Source of the DNA: Crocinitomix sp044361315
GTDB lineage: Bacteria; Bacteroidota; Bacteroidia; Flavobacteriales_D; Crocinitomicaceae
DNA length: 64,000 nucleotides
Direction of reading: 5' to 3'
Assembly (NCBI GenBank): GCA_044361315.1
Contig: JBIKJA010000003.1
Coordinates: 124,001 to 188,000 of the forward strand
The position numbers and the translations under genes are program-made. Position 1 is the stretch's first letter, and the number at the start of each line of letters is the position of its first letter. The notes beneath the pieces are model-generated. The model had not been told where the DNA came from. It was given only the letters and a program-made list of their open reading frames with translations, and did no database searches. This document shows, piece after piece, positions 17,589 through 25,831 of this stretch.

Positions 17589-19661
17589 ATGAAATTATCG
17601 ATTATCACATTGACTCTCTTAGTTTCTTTCTTTTCTTTTAGCCAAGATATTGAATTTAAAGCAGCTAATTTTAAAGATAACAAAGAAGGTTTTAAAGCGG
17701 CAAATGAGGCGTTTGAATTAGGAAATGAACAATGGCTTTTAGGAAATGCCGAAGTTTTTTTAGTTCGCAGTCCTGAATTGTTATACATGAAAGCCTTAAA
17801 ATATTACGACAAGGCATACGCTTTTAACCCAAACAGTGCCGAACTGAACTTTAAAATTGGTGTTTGTCACGTTTATTCTACCAGCAAAGTAAAATCCATT
17901 CCATTTTTTAAAGAGGCGTATAAAAGAAATCAGATGGTTGACCCTTTCATTAATTATTACATGGGATTGGTGAACCAATTTGAAGGAAAATTTAAAGAAG
18001 CGCTTACGTTTTACACTACCTTCGAAACGGAATACAAAAAAGCCGACGATTTTGTTAAATTCGTAAAGCAGCGAAAATTAGAATGTAATTCAGGTTTATT
18101 AATTGTTGCGAATCCAATTCGTGCGTGGATTGATCATGTGCCTGAATTATCTTCCGAATTTGATGATTATGCGCCATCGATTAGTATGGATGGTGAAGAA
18201 ATTATTTTTACCTCTAGCCGACCTAATTCGAACACTCCGAATGAAGTGGGAACCTACGATGATGATATTTATTCATCCTCATTCGTAGATGGAAAATGGA
18301 AAGCGCCCAAACCACTTAAAGGCAAAATAAACACCACGGGGAATGATATTTCAAATAATTTATCTTACAACGGCACCCAAATGTTAATGAGTAAATTAAA
18401 TGCAGAAGGAAATTCAGACATTTATGAATCATTTTTACAAGGCGATGTTTGGTCGGATCCAGTAAGTTTTTCGCGAGATATTAATTTGAGTTCTAATGAG
18501 CGTTACGCATCGTATAGTTTTAACGACCGATCGATTTATTTTGCGAAAGATAAGGCAGAAGGTAAAAATGGATATGATATTATGGTTTCTGGCGTAAAAG
18601 TTAAACGCGAACGTTCGTGGGGACTTCCTGTGCAAGAACTTGATTTAAGTTCAACTTTTAACGACGGGCCGATCTATTTGCACCCCGATGGAAAAACAGT
18701 TTATTTTGCTTCAGAAGGGTTTAATTCGATGGGCGGATATGATATTTTTTACGCGAAAAAAATTAAAGGCGGAGGCTGGGAAAAACCAGTCAACATGGGA
18801 GCACCCATCAATACGCCATACGACGATTTCTTTTTTGCGGCCACAGCAAATGGGAAATTTGCCTATATTTCATCTAACCGCGCTGGTGGGAAAGGTGGAT
18901 TTGACATTTACAAAGTAACCTTTTGGGGCGATCAAAAAGTACCATCTTTAATTACGCAAGATTATTTGTTGGCTTCTGTGGCGAAACCGATTCAAGATCC
19001 AGAACTTATTGGCGAAGTGAAAGTTTCGAGTATGGCTAATTTAACCGTTTTCAAAGGGGTTACGATTGATGCTCTTACCAAAAAACCAATTGAAGCGATC
19101 ATTGAAATCACAGACAATAAAACTGGATTGGTTGTAGAAACTTTCTCAACGAATAGTTTGACTGGTAAATTTTTGTTATCGCTTAATTCGGGAGCGAATT
19201 ACGGAATTGCGGTAAAAGCAGATGGCTACCTTTTTCACTCCGAAAATTTCGATATTCCTGACGGAAGTGCCTATAATTTGGTGAATAAAACCATTGAGTT
19301 AAAAAACATTAAAGTGGGTAGTAAAATCGCTTTGCGTAATGTGTTTTTTGATACTGGGAAATCGGATATTCGAAGTGAATCGAATGCTGAATTGGACCGT
19401 TTGGTAAAATTATTAAAAGATGTTCCGACCCTAAAAGTTGAGTTATCTGGACATACCGATAATACGGGATCACCAATAAGTAATAACTCCCTGTCGCAAG
19501 CGCGCGCTGAGGCTGTTGTTAACTATTTGGTGAGCAAAGGAATTGCCAAAACAAGGTTGGTTGCTAAAGGTTATGGTTCTGATCGCCCAGTGGATTTAAA
19601 TAACACTGCTACTGGAAGACAAAACAACCGCCGTACTGAATTTGAGATTATTGCGAATTAG
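17589..19661 (+). CDS. PorE-like OmpA family protein (TPR, beta-propeller, OmpA C-terminus)
   Basis: A 690-residue exported protein with signal peptide MKLSIITLTLLVSFFSFSQ. TPR-like helices span about residues 25-170. PD40/WD40-like propeller blades run from about 180 to 460 (DDYAPSISMDGEEIIFTSSR, GYDIMVSG, GGYDIFYAKK, GKFAYISSNRAGGKGGFDIY). A carboxypeptidase regulatory-like domain lies at about 490-590 and an OmpA peptidoglycan-binding domain at 600-690 (FDTGKSDIRSESNAELDRLV, SGHTDNTGS, GYGSDRPVDLNNTATGRQNN). This order is that of PorE, a type IX secretion component that anchors the machine to peptidoglycan. Many paralogues share it, so a T9SS role is probable rather than certain. The CTD proteins at 45646 and 56354 show that T9SS is present. 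Confidence 0.85.
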   Translation: MKLSIITLTLLVSFFSFSQDIEFKAANFKDNKEGFKAANEAFELGNEQWLLGNAEVFLVRSPELLYMKALKYYDKAYAFNPNSAELNFKIGVCHVYSTSKVKSIPFFKEAYKRNQMVDPFINYYMGLVNQFEGKFKEALTFYTTFETEYKKADDFVKFVKQRKLECNSGLLIVANPIRAWIDHVPELSSEFDDYAPSISMDGEEIIFTSSRPNSNTPNEVGTYDDDIYSSSFVDGKWKAPKPLKGKINTTGNDISNNLSYNGTQMLMSKLNAEGNSDIYESFLQGDVWSDPVSFSRDINLSSNERYASYSFNDRSIYFAKDKAEGKNGYDIMVSGVKVKRERSWGLPVQELDLSSTFNDGPIYLHPDGKTVYFASEGFNSMGGYDIFYAKKIKGGGWEKPVNMGAPINTPYDDFFFAATANGKFAYISSNRAGGKGGFDIYKVTFWGDQKVPSLITQDYLLASVAKPIQDPELIGEVKVSSMANLTVFKGVTIDALTKKPIEAIIEITDNKTGLVVETFSTNSLTGKFLLSLNSGANYGIAVKADGYLFHSENFDIPDGSAYNLVNKTIELKNIKVGSKIALRNVFFDTGKSDIRSESNAELDRLVKLLKDVPTLKVELSGHTDNTGSPISNNSLSQARAEAVVNYLVSKGIAKTRLVAKGYGSDRPVDLNNTATGRQNNRRTEFEIIAN

Positions 19662-19764
19662 TGATTTTGAATACTTTTACTTTGGATTAATCTCTTTACT
19701 TTTCTCCCAAAGTTAATAAAGGGGCTATTCCTTAAATTTTGATTTTGTGAATCTAAGATGAAAA

Positions 19765-20427
19765 TTAATTCCTGCCAAAAAGATATCCAACCGATAATCC
19801 AATTACATGGTTGCTTATTTTCAACTGGTTATTAACTTGTGATGACAATAAAATGTTAGACAAACCATAAGTATAAGTTAAACCCGCTTGAATTGGTCCT
19901 GTTTCAAATCCAAAACCAGCAATTAATCCAAAATCTAATTTTTGATAGGGATACTTATTCGACCCCCAATCCAAGTCATCTTTCCATCTTTCAAAATCTA
20001 ACCCATCAACTAAAAGGTATTTGACCTTTCCGAATAAACCAAGACCAAGGTATTGGCCAAATTGTCCGTAAATTTTAGTCTCACCTAATTTTATTCCATA
20101 TTTTAACGAAAGTGGGAGTTCTAAATAGTTCAGCACGAATTTTTGATGGATCTTGATATTACTACTCGAATTACCTATATAACTCAATTGATAACCTTTA
20201 GACGAAAAATTCAGTCCTGTTTCAATTGAATATTGCTCAGAAATTCGGAAATCAGCTAACAACCCACCTTGAAAAGTAGGATTGATTCGGTTTTCATAAA
20301 TTTCGTTGTCTTTGATTTTTATGTTTGTTAAGTTAAAACCTATTTTAACACCAAGGTCCTGACTTAAGAGCGGCGAACATCGCAATAAGAGGAGAAGAAT
20401 GGCCAAAAATTTTAATTGATTTTGCAT
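19765..20427 (-). CDS. PorT-family outer membrane beta-barrel protein
   Basis: A 220-residue protein with an N-terminal signal sequence (QLKFLAILLLLLRCSPLLSQ) opens its mature part DLGVKIGFNLTNIKI. It continues with amphipathic strands such as GGLLADFRISEQYSIETGLN, YLELPLSLKYGIKL, FGLIAGFGFETGPIQAGLTY and HVIGLSVGYLFG. The G-x-K-x-G-x-N-x-S/T opening and aromatic strand ends are typical of the Bacteroidota PorT/outer-membrane beta-barrel family, an 8-10-stranded barrel. Ending near an aromatic residue is consistent with outer membrane insertion. The specific function is unknown; many such paralogues exist per genome. It lies beside the PorE-like gene but on the opposite strand. Confidence 0.78.
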   Translation of the reverse strand: MQNQLKFLAILLLLLRCSPLLSQDLGVKIGFNLTNIKIKDNEIYENRINPTFQGGLLADFRISEQYSIETGLNFSSKGYQLSYIGNSSSNIKIHQKFVLNYLELPLSLKYGIKLGETKIYGQFGQYLGLGLFGKVKYLLVDGLDFERWKDDLDWGSNKYPYQKLDFGLIAGFGFETGPIQAGLTYTYGLSNILLSSQVNNQLKISNHVIGLSVGYLFGRN

Positions 20428-20611
20428 AAATTATTACTGTTAAATCCTGCTTACATCTTGTCCTTTCCCGGAAGAAAGATTTATTAGCCAAGGAATTTTT
20501 CGAAAAATACGTATTTAAAGCTTTAAGATGAAATTCTTGCCTTAGTTATTAGAACATAATTGAGGTTGATTAATTATTGTTTTTGTTAACTCGTTTTTAA
20601 GTTAGAGGATC

Positions 20612-22789
20612 TTACACTTCCACCCCAATCACCAATACGTCATCAATTTGCTCGAGGTTTCCACGCCAAAAGGTAAATTCAAGGTTTAAGATGGCTTCGC
20701 GATCAGTTATTGGTGTTTCAGCAATGGAAAGTAAGTATTTTCTAAAACGGTTATAATTGTATTTTTTTCCATTTTCACCACCAAATTGATCAACAAAACC
20801 ATCAGTAAAAACATAAATTTGGTCACCTTTTGATAAATTCAAATAGTGATTTTCAAATTGATAATCCATGTCGTCTTGTCCACTACCTATTGAGGTTCTA
20901 TCGCCTTTAATTTGGATTAAAACCCGATCTTGGGTTTCTTCTAAAATTTCCATTGATGGCAGCAATTCTGATTCGTTTAAATTGGCCTTAAAACGGATCA
21001 GGTAAAGCGGATTTTTTGCTCCAGAGAAAATTAATTGACTTTTATCCGCATTTATTGCACACATGGCAATGTCCATTCCATCTCGCACAGCCGTACCTTC
21101 GACATTATGGCGTAAAGTTTTATTTAACCCTGCATTTAAAAAACTGAGCGCTTCGCCAGGCGAATTCACCTGATGCTCTGTCAAAGATTGGGTCAATAAA
21201 TTATTGCCCACAATACTCATAAATGCACCGGGTACGCCATGACCGGTGCAATCAACTGCTGCAAAGAGGGTCTGTTTTTGTTCCGAATCATCGAAGGTTT
21301 GGGCTGACTCAACAAAATAAAAATCTCCACTCACCACATCTTTTGGGCGGTAAAACACAAATGAATTTGGGAGGCGCTCAGAGATATGCTCATCAGATGG
21401 TAAAATTGCTTGTTGAATTCGTTTTGCGTATTTTATGCTGCTGACAATTTCTTCATTGCTTTTTGACAAGGCCGCCCGTTGTTTTTCAATTTCAGCGGTA
21501 CGTTCTTGTACCTGTCTTTCAAGACGCACATTACTTTGATCCATCATGGCATTTTTTTCTTGTAGATTCTGAAATGCCAATTGTTGTGCTTCTTCTTTTT
21601 CTTTTCGTAATTTCCCATATTTATTAGACATGGAAATACTTAAAATTACAACATCGACTGCGGAACTGATTTTAAGTGCGCCAAGTGAAATAAGTTTATC
21701 GCCAACGATACTTAAATTACCCAAAATAAATACCACCCCACCTAAAATTAAAATGATAAAGGCAATGGCAAAAAATAAATCAACTTTAATTCCTTTTGCC
21801 AATAATCGGAGAATACTAAAAGCAGCTAACAAAACACCGAAAAGGCTTGCTCCGTTGATAATTGGAAAAGCGATTTCATATAAAGTGCCTGGTACCATCG
21901 ACATCAATACGACAAGAATTAGAACGAATTGACTTATTCTAAACACCTTCCACAAGCGCAAACTTGTTTCTTTTAGTTGAAGAAAATTATTCACATACGC
22001 GAGGAGAAAAACAACCGTTAATCCTGCAAAAAAAAGAAGGACATGATTCGCAAAATATCCTCCATTTGGAAAAAAATGGTGGTGCGAATATCCATCTAGA
22101 GAAAATTGTAAAACTCCCTGCGAAAAAGCATAAAGTATGTAAAAAAGAAAGGTTTTGTCTTTTAAAAAGATAAAGAAAAAGAAATAGATGATGACCACCA
22201 AAGCGATTAATCCATAATAAAAACCATTTTTGAATTGATCCTTAAAATCTTGCTCAAAAAACGCCAAACGTTCGTGCACCATTACAGGCGAAAACAAAAG
22301 TTCACCATCGCTTTCAAGTTTGAGATAAAAGGTTTTGGTTTCATTTTTTTCTAAGACAATTGGAAATAAATTTTTTCGGTGAGCAATTTCTTTGTCATCA
22401 TACACAAAATCATCACCACTGATAAAATGATTGATAATTTTACCATCATTTACCTCAAAAAATTCTACTTTATTGGTGACAGTTCGTCCAGCTTCAACTA
22501 TAAATTGTTGGTGTTCGGATTGATTATTTATGGAAAATTTAAGCCAATACCGTTTTGCCGTAAAATTAAAATCGAGAATAGGAGTTCCTAACGATTTAAA
22601 AGCATTATTTGGCAAATTTTTGAGGTCTGAAAAATCAGGATAAATGTCTTCGTTATCTTCAAAAACACCCACATTTTCTCCTGATGAAATCCCTAAATTT
22701 TTATGATCAATGACCAATAAATGATCGTCTTGTGAGCGCACGACCTGAACAAAAAACAGGAGAAATATGGAAGCGTATTTCAAAAACAT
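20612..22789 (-). CDS. 7TMR-DISM sensor fused to SpoIIE-type PP2C phosphatase
   Basis: From ATG 22789 the protein has 725 residues and begins with a signal-like segment MFLKYASIFLLFFVQVVRSQ. An extracellular 7TMR-DISM domain follows (about 25-165; YWLKFSINNQSEHQQFIVEA). Seven membrane segments lie at about 180-380 and a coiled coil at about 385-445. The SpoIIE serine/threonine phosphatase domain (about 450-725) contains VVSGDFYFVE, AAVDCTGHGVPGAFMS and YVFTDGFVDQFGG, the metal-binding aspartates. It likely senses an extracellular signal and dephosphorylates an anti-sigma-antagonist or similar target. The longer start at 22867 is rejected because it lies inside the terminator of the neighbouring gene. 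No partner STAS or kinase gene is adjacent. Confidence 0.88.
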   Translation of the reverse strand: MFLKYASIFLLFFVQVVRSQDDHLLVIDHKNLGISSGENVGVFEDNEDIYPDFSDLKNLPNNAFKSLGTPILDFNFTAKRYWLKFSINNQSEHQQFIVEAGRTVTNKVEFFEVNDGKIINHFISGDDFVYDDKEIAHRKNLFPIVLEKNETKTFYLKLESDGELLFSPVMVHERLAFFEQDFKDQFKNGFYYGLIALVVIIYFFFFIFLKDKTFLFYILYAFSQGVLQFSLDGYSHHHFFPNGGYFANHVLLFFAGLTVVFLLAYVNNFLQLKETSLRLWKVFRISQFVLILVVLMSMVPGTLYEIAFPIINGASLFGVLLAAFSILRLLAKGIKVDLFFAIAFIILILGGVVFILGNLSIVGDKLISLGALKISSAVDVVILSISMSNKYGKLRKEKEEAQQLAFQNLQEKNAMMDQSNVRLERQVQERTAEIEKQRAALSKSNEEIVSSIKYAKRIQQAILPSDEHISERLPNSFVFYRPKDVVSGDFYFVESAQTFDDSEQKQTLFAAVDCTGHGVPGAFMSIVGNNLLTQSLTEHQVNSPGEALSFLNAGLNKTLRHNVEGTAVRDGMDIAMCAINADKSQLIFSGAKNPLYLIRFKANLNESELLPSMEILEETQDRVLIQIKGDRTSIGSGQDDMDYQFENHYLNLSKGDQIYVFTDGFVDQFGGENGKKYNYNRFRKYLLSIAETPITDREAILNLEFTFWRGNLEQIDDVLVIGVEV

Positions 22790-22837
22790 AGTTCTTAAAG
22801 GTACACAAATTTTAGTCGCTACAACAAAGAGTTTATT

Positions 22838-22877
22838 CAAAAAAAAATCCCGCTTTGAAATTTTCAAAGCGGGATTT
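22838..22877 (-). terminator. Terminator of the broken beta-helix gene
   Basis: Two 16-base arms (22845-22860 and 22862-22877) are perfectly complementary around base 22861. On the minus strand they are followed by a T-run. It ends the 22897-23340 gene just before the phosphatase start. Confidence 0.85.
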
Positions 22878-22896
22878 ATAAAATTGTTTTGTTATT

Positions 22897-23340
22897 TTAT
22901 TCGAAATACACAGTGCATCCTCCACCGATACAATCTGCATCAGCTCCAGCACCATTTCCAGTTAACGAATTAGTTACCATTACACCTGCAGCGGCTACTT
23001 GTGTTGCTCCATTACTAATTAACGTAGAAGAACCATCTACATAAATTGCCCAGCTATTAGAATTTGTAATAGATGAATTATCAATTTCTAAACGTCCGCC
23101 GACATGAATTGATGAATACTCCATTGCCCAATATGAACCTAAATGTGCCATGTTAACATAATTAAATTTATTTGCTGGGTTGTTAGATTCAACCGAAACA
23201 CCACTTCCCTAACCAGCCGAATTTTTATTGGTTAAATCGGACAAAGCCACCAAAAGCGAATCTAATTTTTCATTTGCCTTTAGGTTAAAAACACCTAAAA
23301 AACAAGTAAATAAAAGACTGAAAAATAGTTTATTCATCAT
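22897..23340 (-). pseudogene. Secreted parallel beta-helix-like protein interrupted by an in-frame TAG
   Basis: From ATG 23340 the frame gives a signal peptide (MMNKLFFSLLFTCFLGVFNL) and ANEKLDSLLVALSDLTNK. It meets TAG at 23211-23209 and continues in the same frame: GVSVESNNPANKFNYVNMAH, then EYSSIHVGGRLEIDNSSI, to a normal stop at 22897. The second half has the turn-strand pattern of right-handed beta-helix proteins (I-x-V-G-G-R-L-E-I-D-N-S-x-I-x-N-S). It ends DADCIGGGCTVYFE with two cysteines. The whole would be 147 codons, much shorter than secreted beta-helix proteins, so it looks like a truncated remnant. An internal ATG at 23151 could still give an 84-residue fragment without export signal. 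A strong terminator follows, suggesting recent function. Confidence 0.55.
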
Positions 23341-23381
23341 GGATTTGGCTTAACTCTGCTTTTTGCCCAATTCTTTCAAAC

Positions 23382-23421
23382 AAAAAATGCCCTTCGATTT
23401 TAATCAAAGGGCATTTTTTTT
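23382..23421 (-). terminator. Terminator of the S9 peptidase gene
   Basis: An 11-bp stem (AAAATGCCCTT 23384-23394, AAGGGCATTTT 23407-23417) is followed on the minus strand by T-rich sequence. Confidence 0.85.
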
Positions 23422-23429
23422 AGTGTTGC

Positions 23430-25547
23430 TTATTGATTGTTTTCAATAATATAATTTAATACTTTTTCCATCAAATGCACACGGTCTTTTCCGCGGACAT
23501 TGTGCTCGTGCATTGGGTATGGAAAAAAATCCATTTGTACGCCAGCTTCAATAAATGCTTGTACCAAGGTTAAACTGTGTTGCATCACCACCACGTCGTC
23601 GCTTGTTCCATGAATCAATAATAGTTCGCCTTCTAAATCGCTGGCATAATTGCTCAATGAATTTTTTGCGTATCCATCCACGTTGTCTTCTGGACGATCC
23701 ATGTAACGTTCGCCGTACATAATTTCATAATATTTCCAATCGGTGACTGGACCTCCTGCAACGCCTACATTAAACGTTCCCGGTTGACGAAGCATTAACG
23801 AAGTGGTCATAAACCCTCCGTAACTCCAGCCATGCACTGCTAATCGATCACCATCCACAAACGACATTGATTTTAAATGTTTAACGCCTGCCATTTGGTC
23901 TTCCAACTCAGCGGTTCCTAATTGGCGGTGAATGACGCTTTCAAATTCGAAGCCTCGGTTGTCCGAACCACGGTTGTCAACTGTATAAACCAAATACCCT
24001 TGCTCCGCCATCCAATACATCCACAAATCGGCGCCACCTAACCACGAATTGGTGATCATTTGTGCATGCGGTCCACCGTAAACATACACCATTACTGGGT
24101 ATTTTTTCGATGCATCAAAATTGCTTGGTTTAATTAAACGGTAATTTAAATCTGTTTTTCCATCACCTGCTTTAATGGTTCCGTATTCAGCGGTTCCCAT
24201 TTTTACACCTGTGTATGGATTCGGCGCGTTGGTGATTTCTCTTACCAATTTTCTTTTTGAAACATTGTAAATAATTTCTTTGTTCGGAATGCTAAAAGAA
24301 GACATGGCGTCAAACATCAAGCTGTAATCAGCTGAAAAAGACACATTGTGTGTGCCAGCGCCTTCGGTTAATTGTTCTTGTTTTCCTGAAGTTAGGTTCA
24401 CCACAAAACAATGCGTTTCCATCGAATTTTCGCCAGTTCCTTGAAAATAAACATTCCCAGCGGCATCGTGTCCTAAAATGGATTGTGTCACCCATTTATT
24501 TTTGGTTAATTGTTTAATCAAATTTCCGTTGTCGTCATACAGGTATAAATTCATAAAACCGTCACGCTCACTCATCCAAATAAATTGGTTATCGTTTACA
24601 AAATAAACTGGGTGTTCAGGTTCAACCCATTTGTCGTTGGTTTCTTCAAACAAGGTTTTAACCAATACGCCGTTCGCCGTAGCATATTTGTTTAAACGCA
24701 TCCTGTTTTGGTTGCGATTTACCTCAGCAATGTAGAAATAGGTGTCATTAGGTCCCCATCCAAAATTGGTTAAATAATCTTCTCTGTCGCCTGTTGGAAT
24801 GATATTAACGGTAGTTCCTTTTCCTAAATCGTACACACTTACCCCAGAAAATTCGCTGCGTTGCCCCGCCATTGGGTATTTAATAGAATTTAATGAACCA
24901 GTCGGTGTTTCAATATTTAAAAGCGGATAATCTGCCACTTGCGATTCATCTTTTTGATAATAAGCCAAAATAGTTCCGCTGTTTGACCAAAATGTCCCTT
25001 TTGTAATCCCAAATTCGCTTCGTGCAATAGCTTGTCCAGAAACCACGCTACCCGGAACTTGCGATACAGGATACGAAAGCGAAGAAATATACAATTGGTT
25101 TTCAACTGTATATGCCATGTTTTTGCTATTTGTAGCTACATCATGATTTTCGGCAGAATTTGGAAAACCGCCAACGGCTTCACCCGTTTTGGTTGTGGTA
25201 TTAATCAAAAATAATTGGCCACTTGTCATGGTATAAAAACTAGTGGCATCTTTCCAACTAATCACGTTTACATAACCTGCGCGTTCGCCAGTTATTTTTT
25301 CAATTTCTGCGGTTGTAATAACAGCATTGGCCTTGTCTGATTTTACAGATCCATGCATTAAGGTTTGATAATCTGCAGAAAGGTAAGCGTAATCTTGCGA
25401 CCCTGCAATCCACGTAAACATGGTGGTGTGTGCCGGATAATACGCACGGTATTGGTTCATCACCGCATCGGGCAAGGTTAACTCTTTCTGAGCCATTAAA
25501 CTAAACCCAATAAAGGTTAAAATAATGTATAGGCTAAATTTTTTCAT
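23430..25547 (-). CDS. S9B family prolyl oligopeptidase, dipeptidyl peptidase IV-like
   Basis: A 705-residue exported serine peptidase with signal peptide MKKFSLYIILTFIGFSLMAQ. The N-terminal half is the eight-bladed DPP IV propeller (SEFGITKGTFWSNSGTILAY, WVEPEHPVYFVNDNQFIWMS). The C-terminal alpha/beta hydrolase has the nucleophile in HGWSYGGFMTTSLM near residue 571. The Asp is in LLIHGTSDDVVVMQ near 645 and the His in PMHEHNVRGKDRVHLMEKV near 682. VYVYGGPHAQMITNSW forms the oxyanion region. Enzymes of this family release X-Pro (or X-Ala) dipeptides from peptide N-termini in the periplasm. Monocistronic, with its own terminator. Confidence 0.92.
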   Translation of the reverse strand: MKKFSLYIILTFIGFSLMAQKELTLPDAVMNQYRAYYPAHTTMFTWIAGSQDYAYLSADYQTLMHGSVKSDKANAVITTAEIEKITGERAGYVNVISWKDATSFYTMTSGQLFLINTTTKTGEAVGGFPNSAENHDVATNSKNMAYTVENQLYISSLSYPVSQVPGSVVSGQAIARSEFGITKGTFWSNSGTILAYYQKDESQVADYPLLNIETPTGSLNSIKYPMAGQRSEFSGVSVYDLGKGTTVNIIPTGDREDYLTNFGWGPNDTYFYIAEVNRNQNRMRLNKYATANGVLVKTLFEETNDKWVEPEHPVYFVNDNQFIWMSERDGFMNLYLYDDNGNLIKQLTKNKWVTQSILGHDAAGNVYFQGTGENSMETHCFVVNLTSGKQEQLTEGAGTHNVSFSADYSLMFDAMSSFSIPNKEIIYNVSKRKLVREITNAPNPYTGVKMGTAEYGTIKAGDGKTDLNYRLIKPSNFDASKKYPVMVYVYGGPHAQMITNSWLGGADLWMYWMAEQGYLVYTVDNRGSDNRGFEFESVIHRQLGTAELEDQMAGVKHLKSMSFVDGDRLAVHGWSYGGFMTTSLMLRQPGTFNVGVAGGPVTDWKYYEIMYGERYMDRPEDNVDGYAKNSLSNYASDLEGELLLIHGTSDDVVVMQHSLTLVQAFIEAGVQMDFFPYPMHEHNVRGKDRVHLMEKVLNYIIENNQ

Positions 25548-25649
25548 TTACAACACTTTAAATTAGAGGTGTAAAATTAGAAATAAATCTGCTTTTATCA
25601 TCGCTATTTCACAGATTATCCATAAAACCTTACAAATTCAAATATCGGG

Positions 25650-25770
25650 AGCGGTTTGGTGTCTTTTTTTGGGGGAAACCCCCTCAAAGCTCTTACCTTT
25701 CAGTCGGTGCGTAGGAGGGTTTTGCCCTGATTTTCAGTAAAGGACAAGGCTTGGGCATCAAAACCGAAGC
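25650..25770. repeat. Intergenic palindromic element upstream of the fused E1 gene
   Basis: About 120 bp of stacked inverted repeats: outer CGGTTTGGTG/CATCAAAACCG, inner GGTTTTGCCC (25718-25727) with GGGCATCAAAACC (25753-25765), and GGGGGAAACCCCC at 25671-25683. The strand bias and lack of a T-run argue against a simple terminator. It lies in the divergent spacer between the S9 peptidase and E1 genes. Confidence 0.4.
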
Positions 25771-25772
25771 AA

Positions 25773-25806
25773 TTGAAAGTGTTTGGTTGATTTTTTTGTA
25801 AATTTG
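25773..25806 (+). promoter_or_regulatory. Promoter of the fused E1 gene
   Basis: TTG (25773-25775), 23-bp spacer, TAAATTTG (25799-25806), 25 bp before ATG 25832. The spacer is at the long end of the usual range. Confidence 0.5.
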
Positions 25807-25831
25807 GGGAAAATTAATTGTACGATTACCT

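Noticed and set aside
16470..19661. TPR plus PorE-like pair as a gliding gld operon
   Set aside because: None of the GldK/L/M/N features (lipoprotein FGE-like fold, single-helix proton channel pair) are present next to them, so only PorE-like architecture is claimed.
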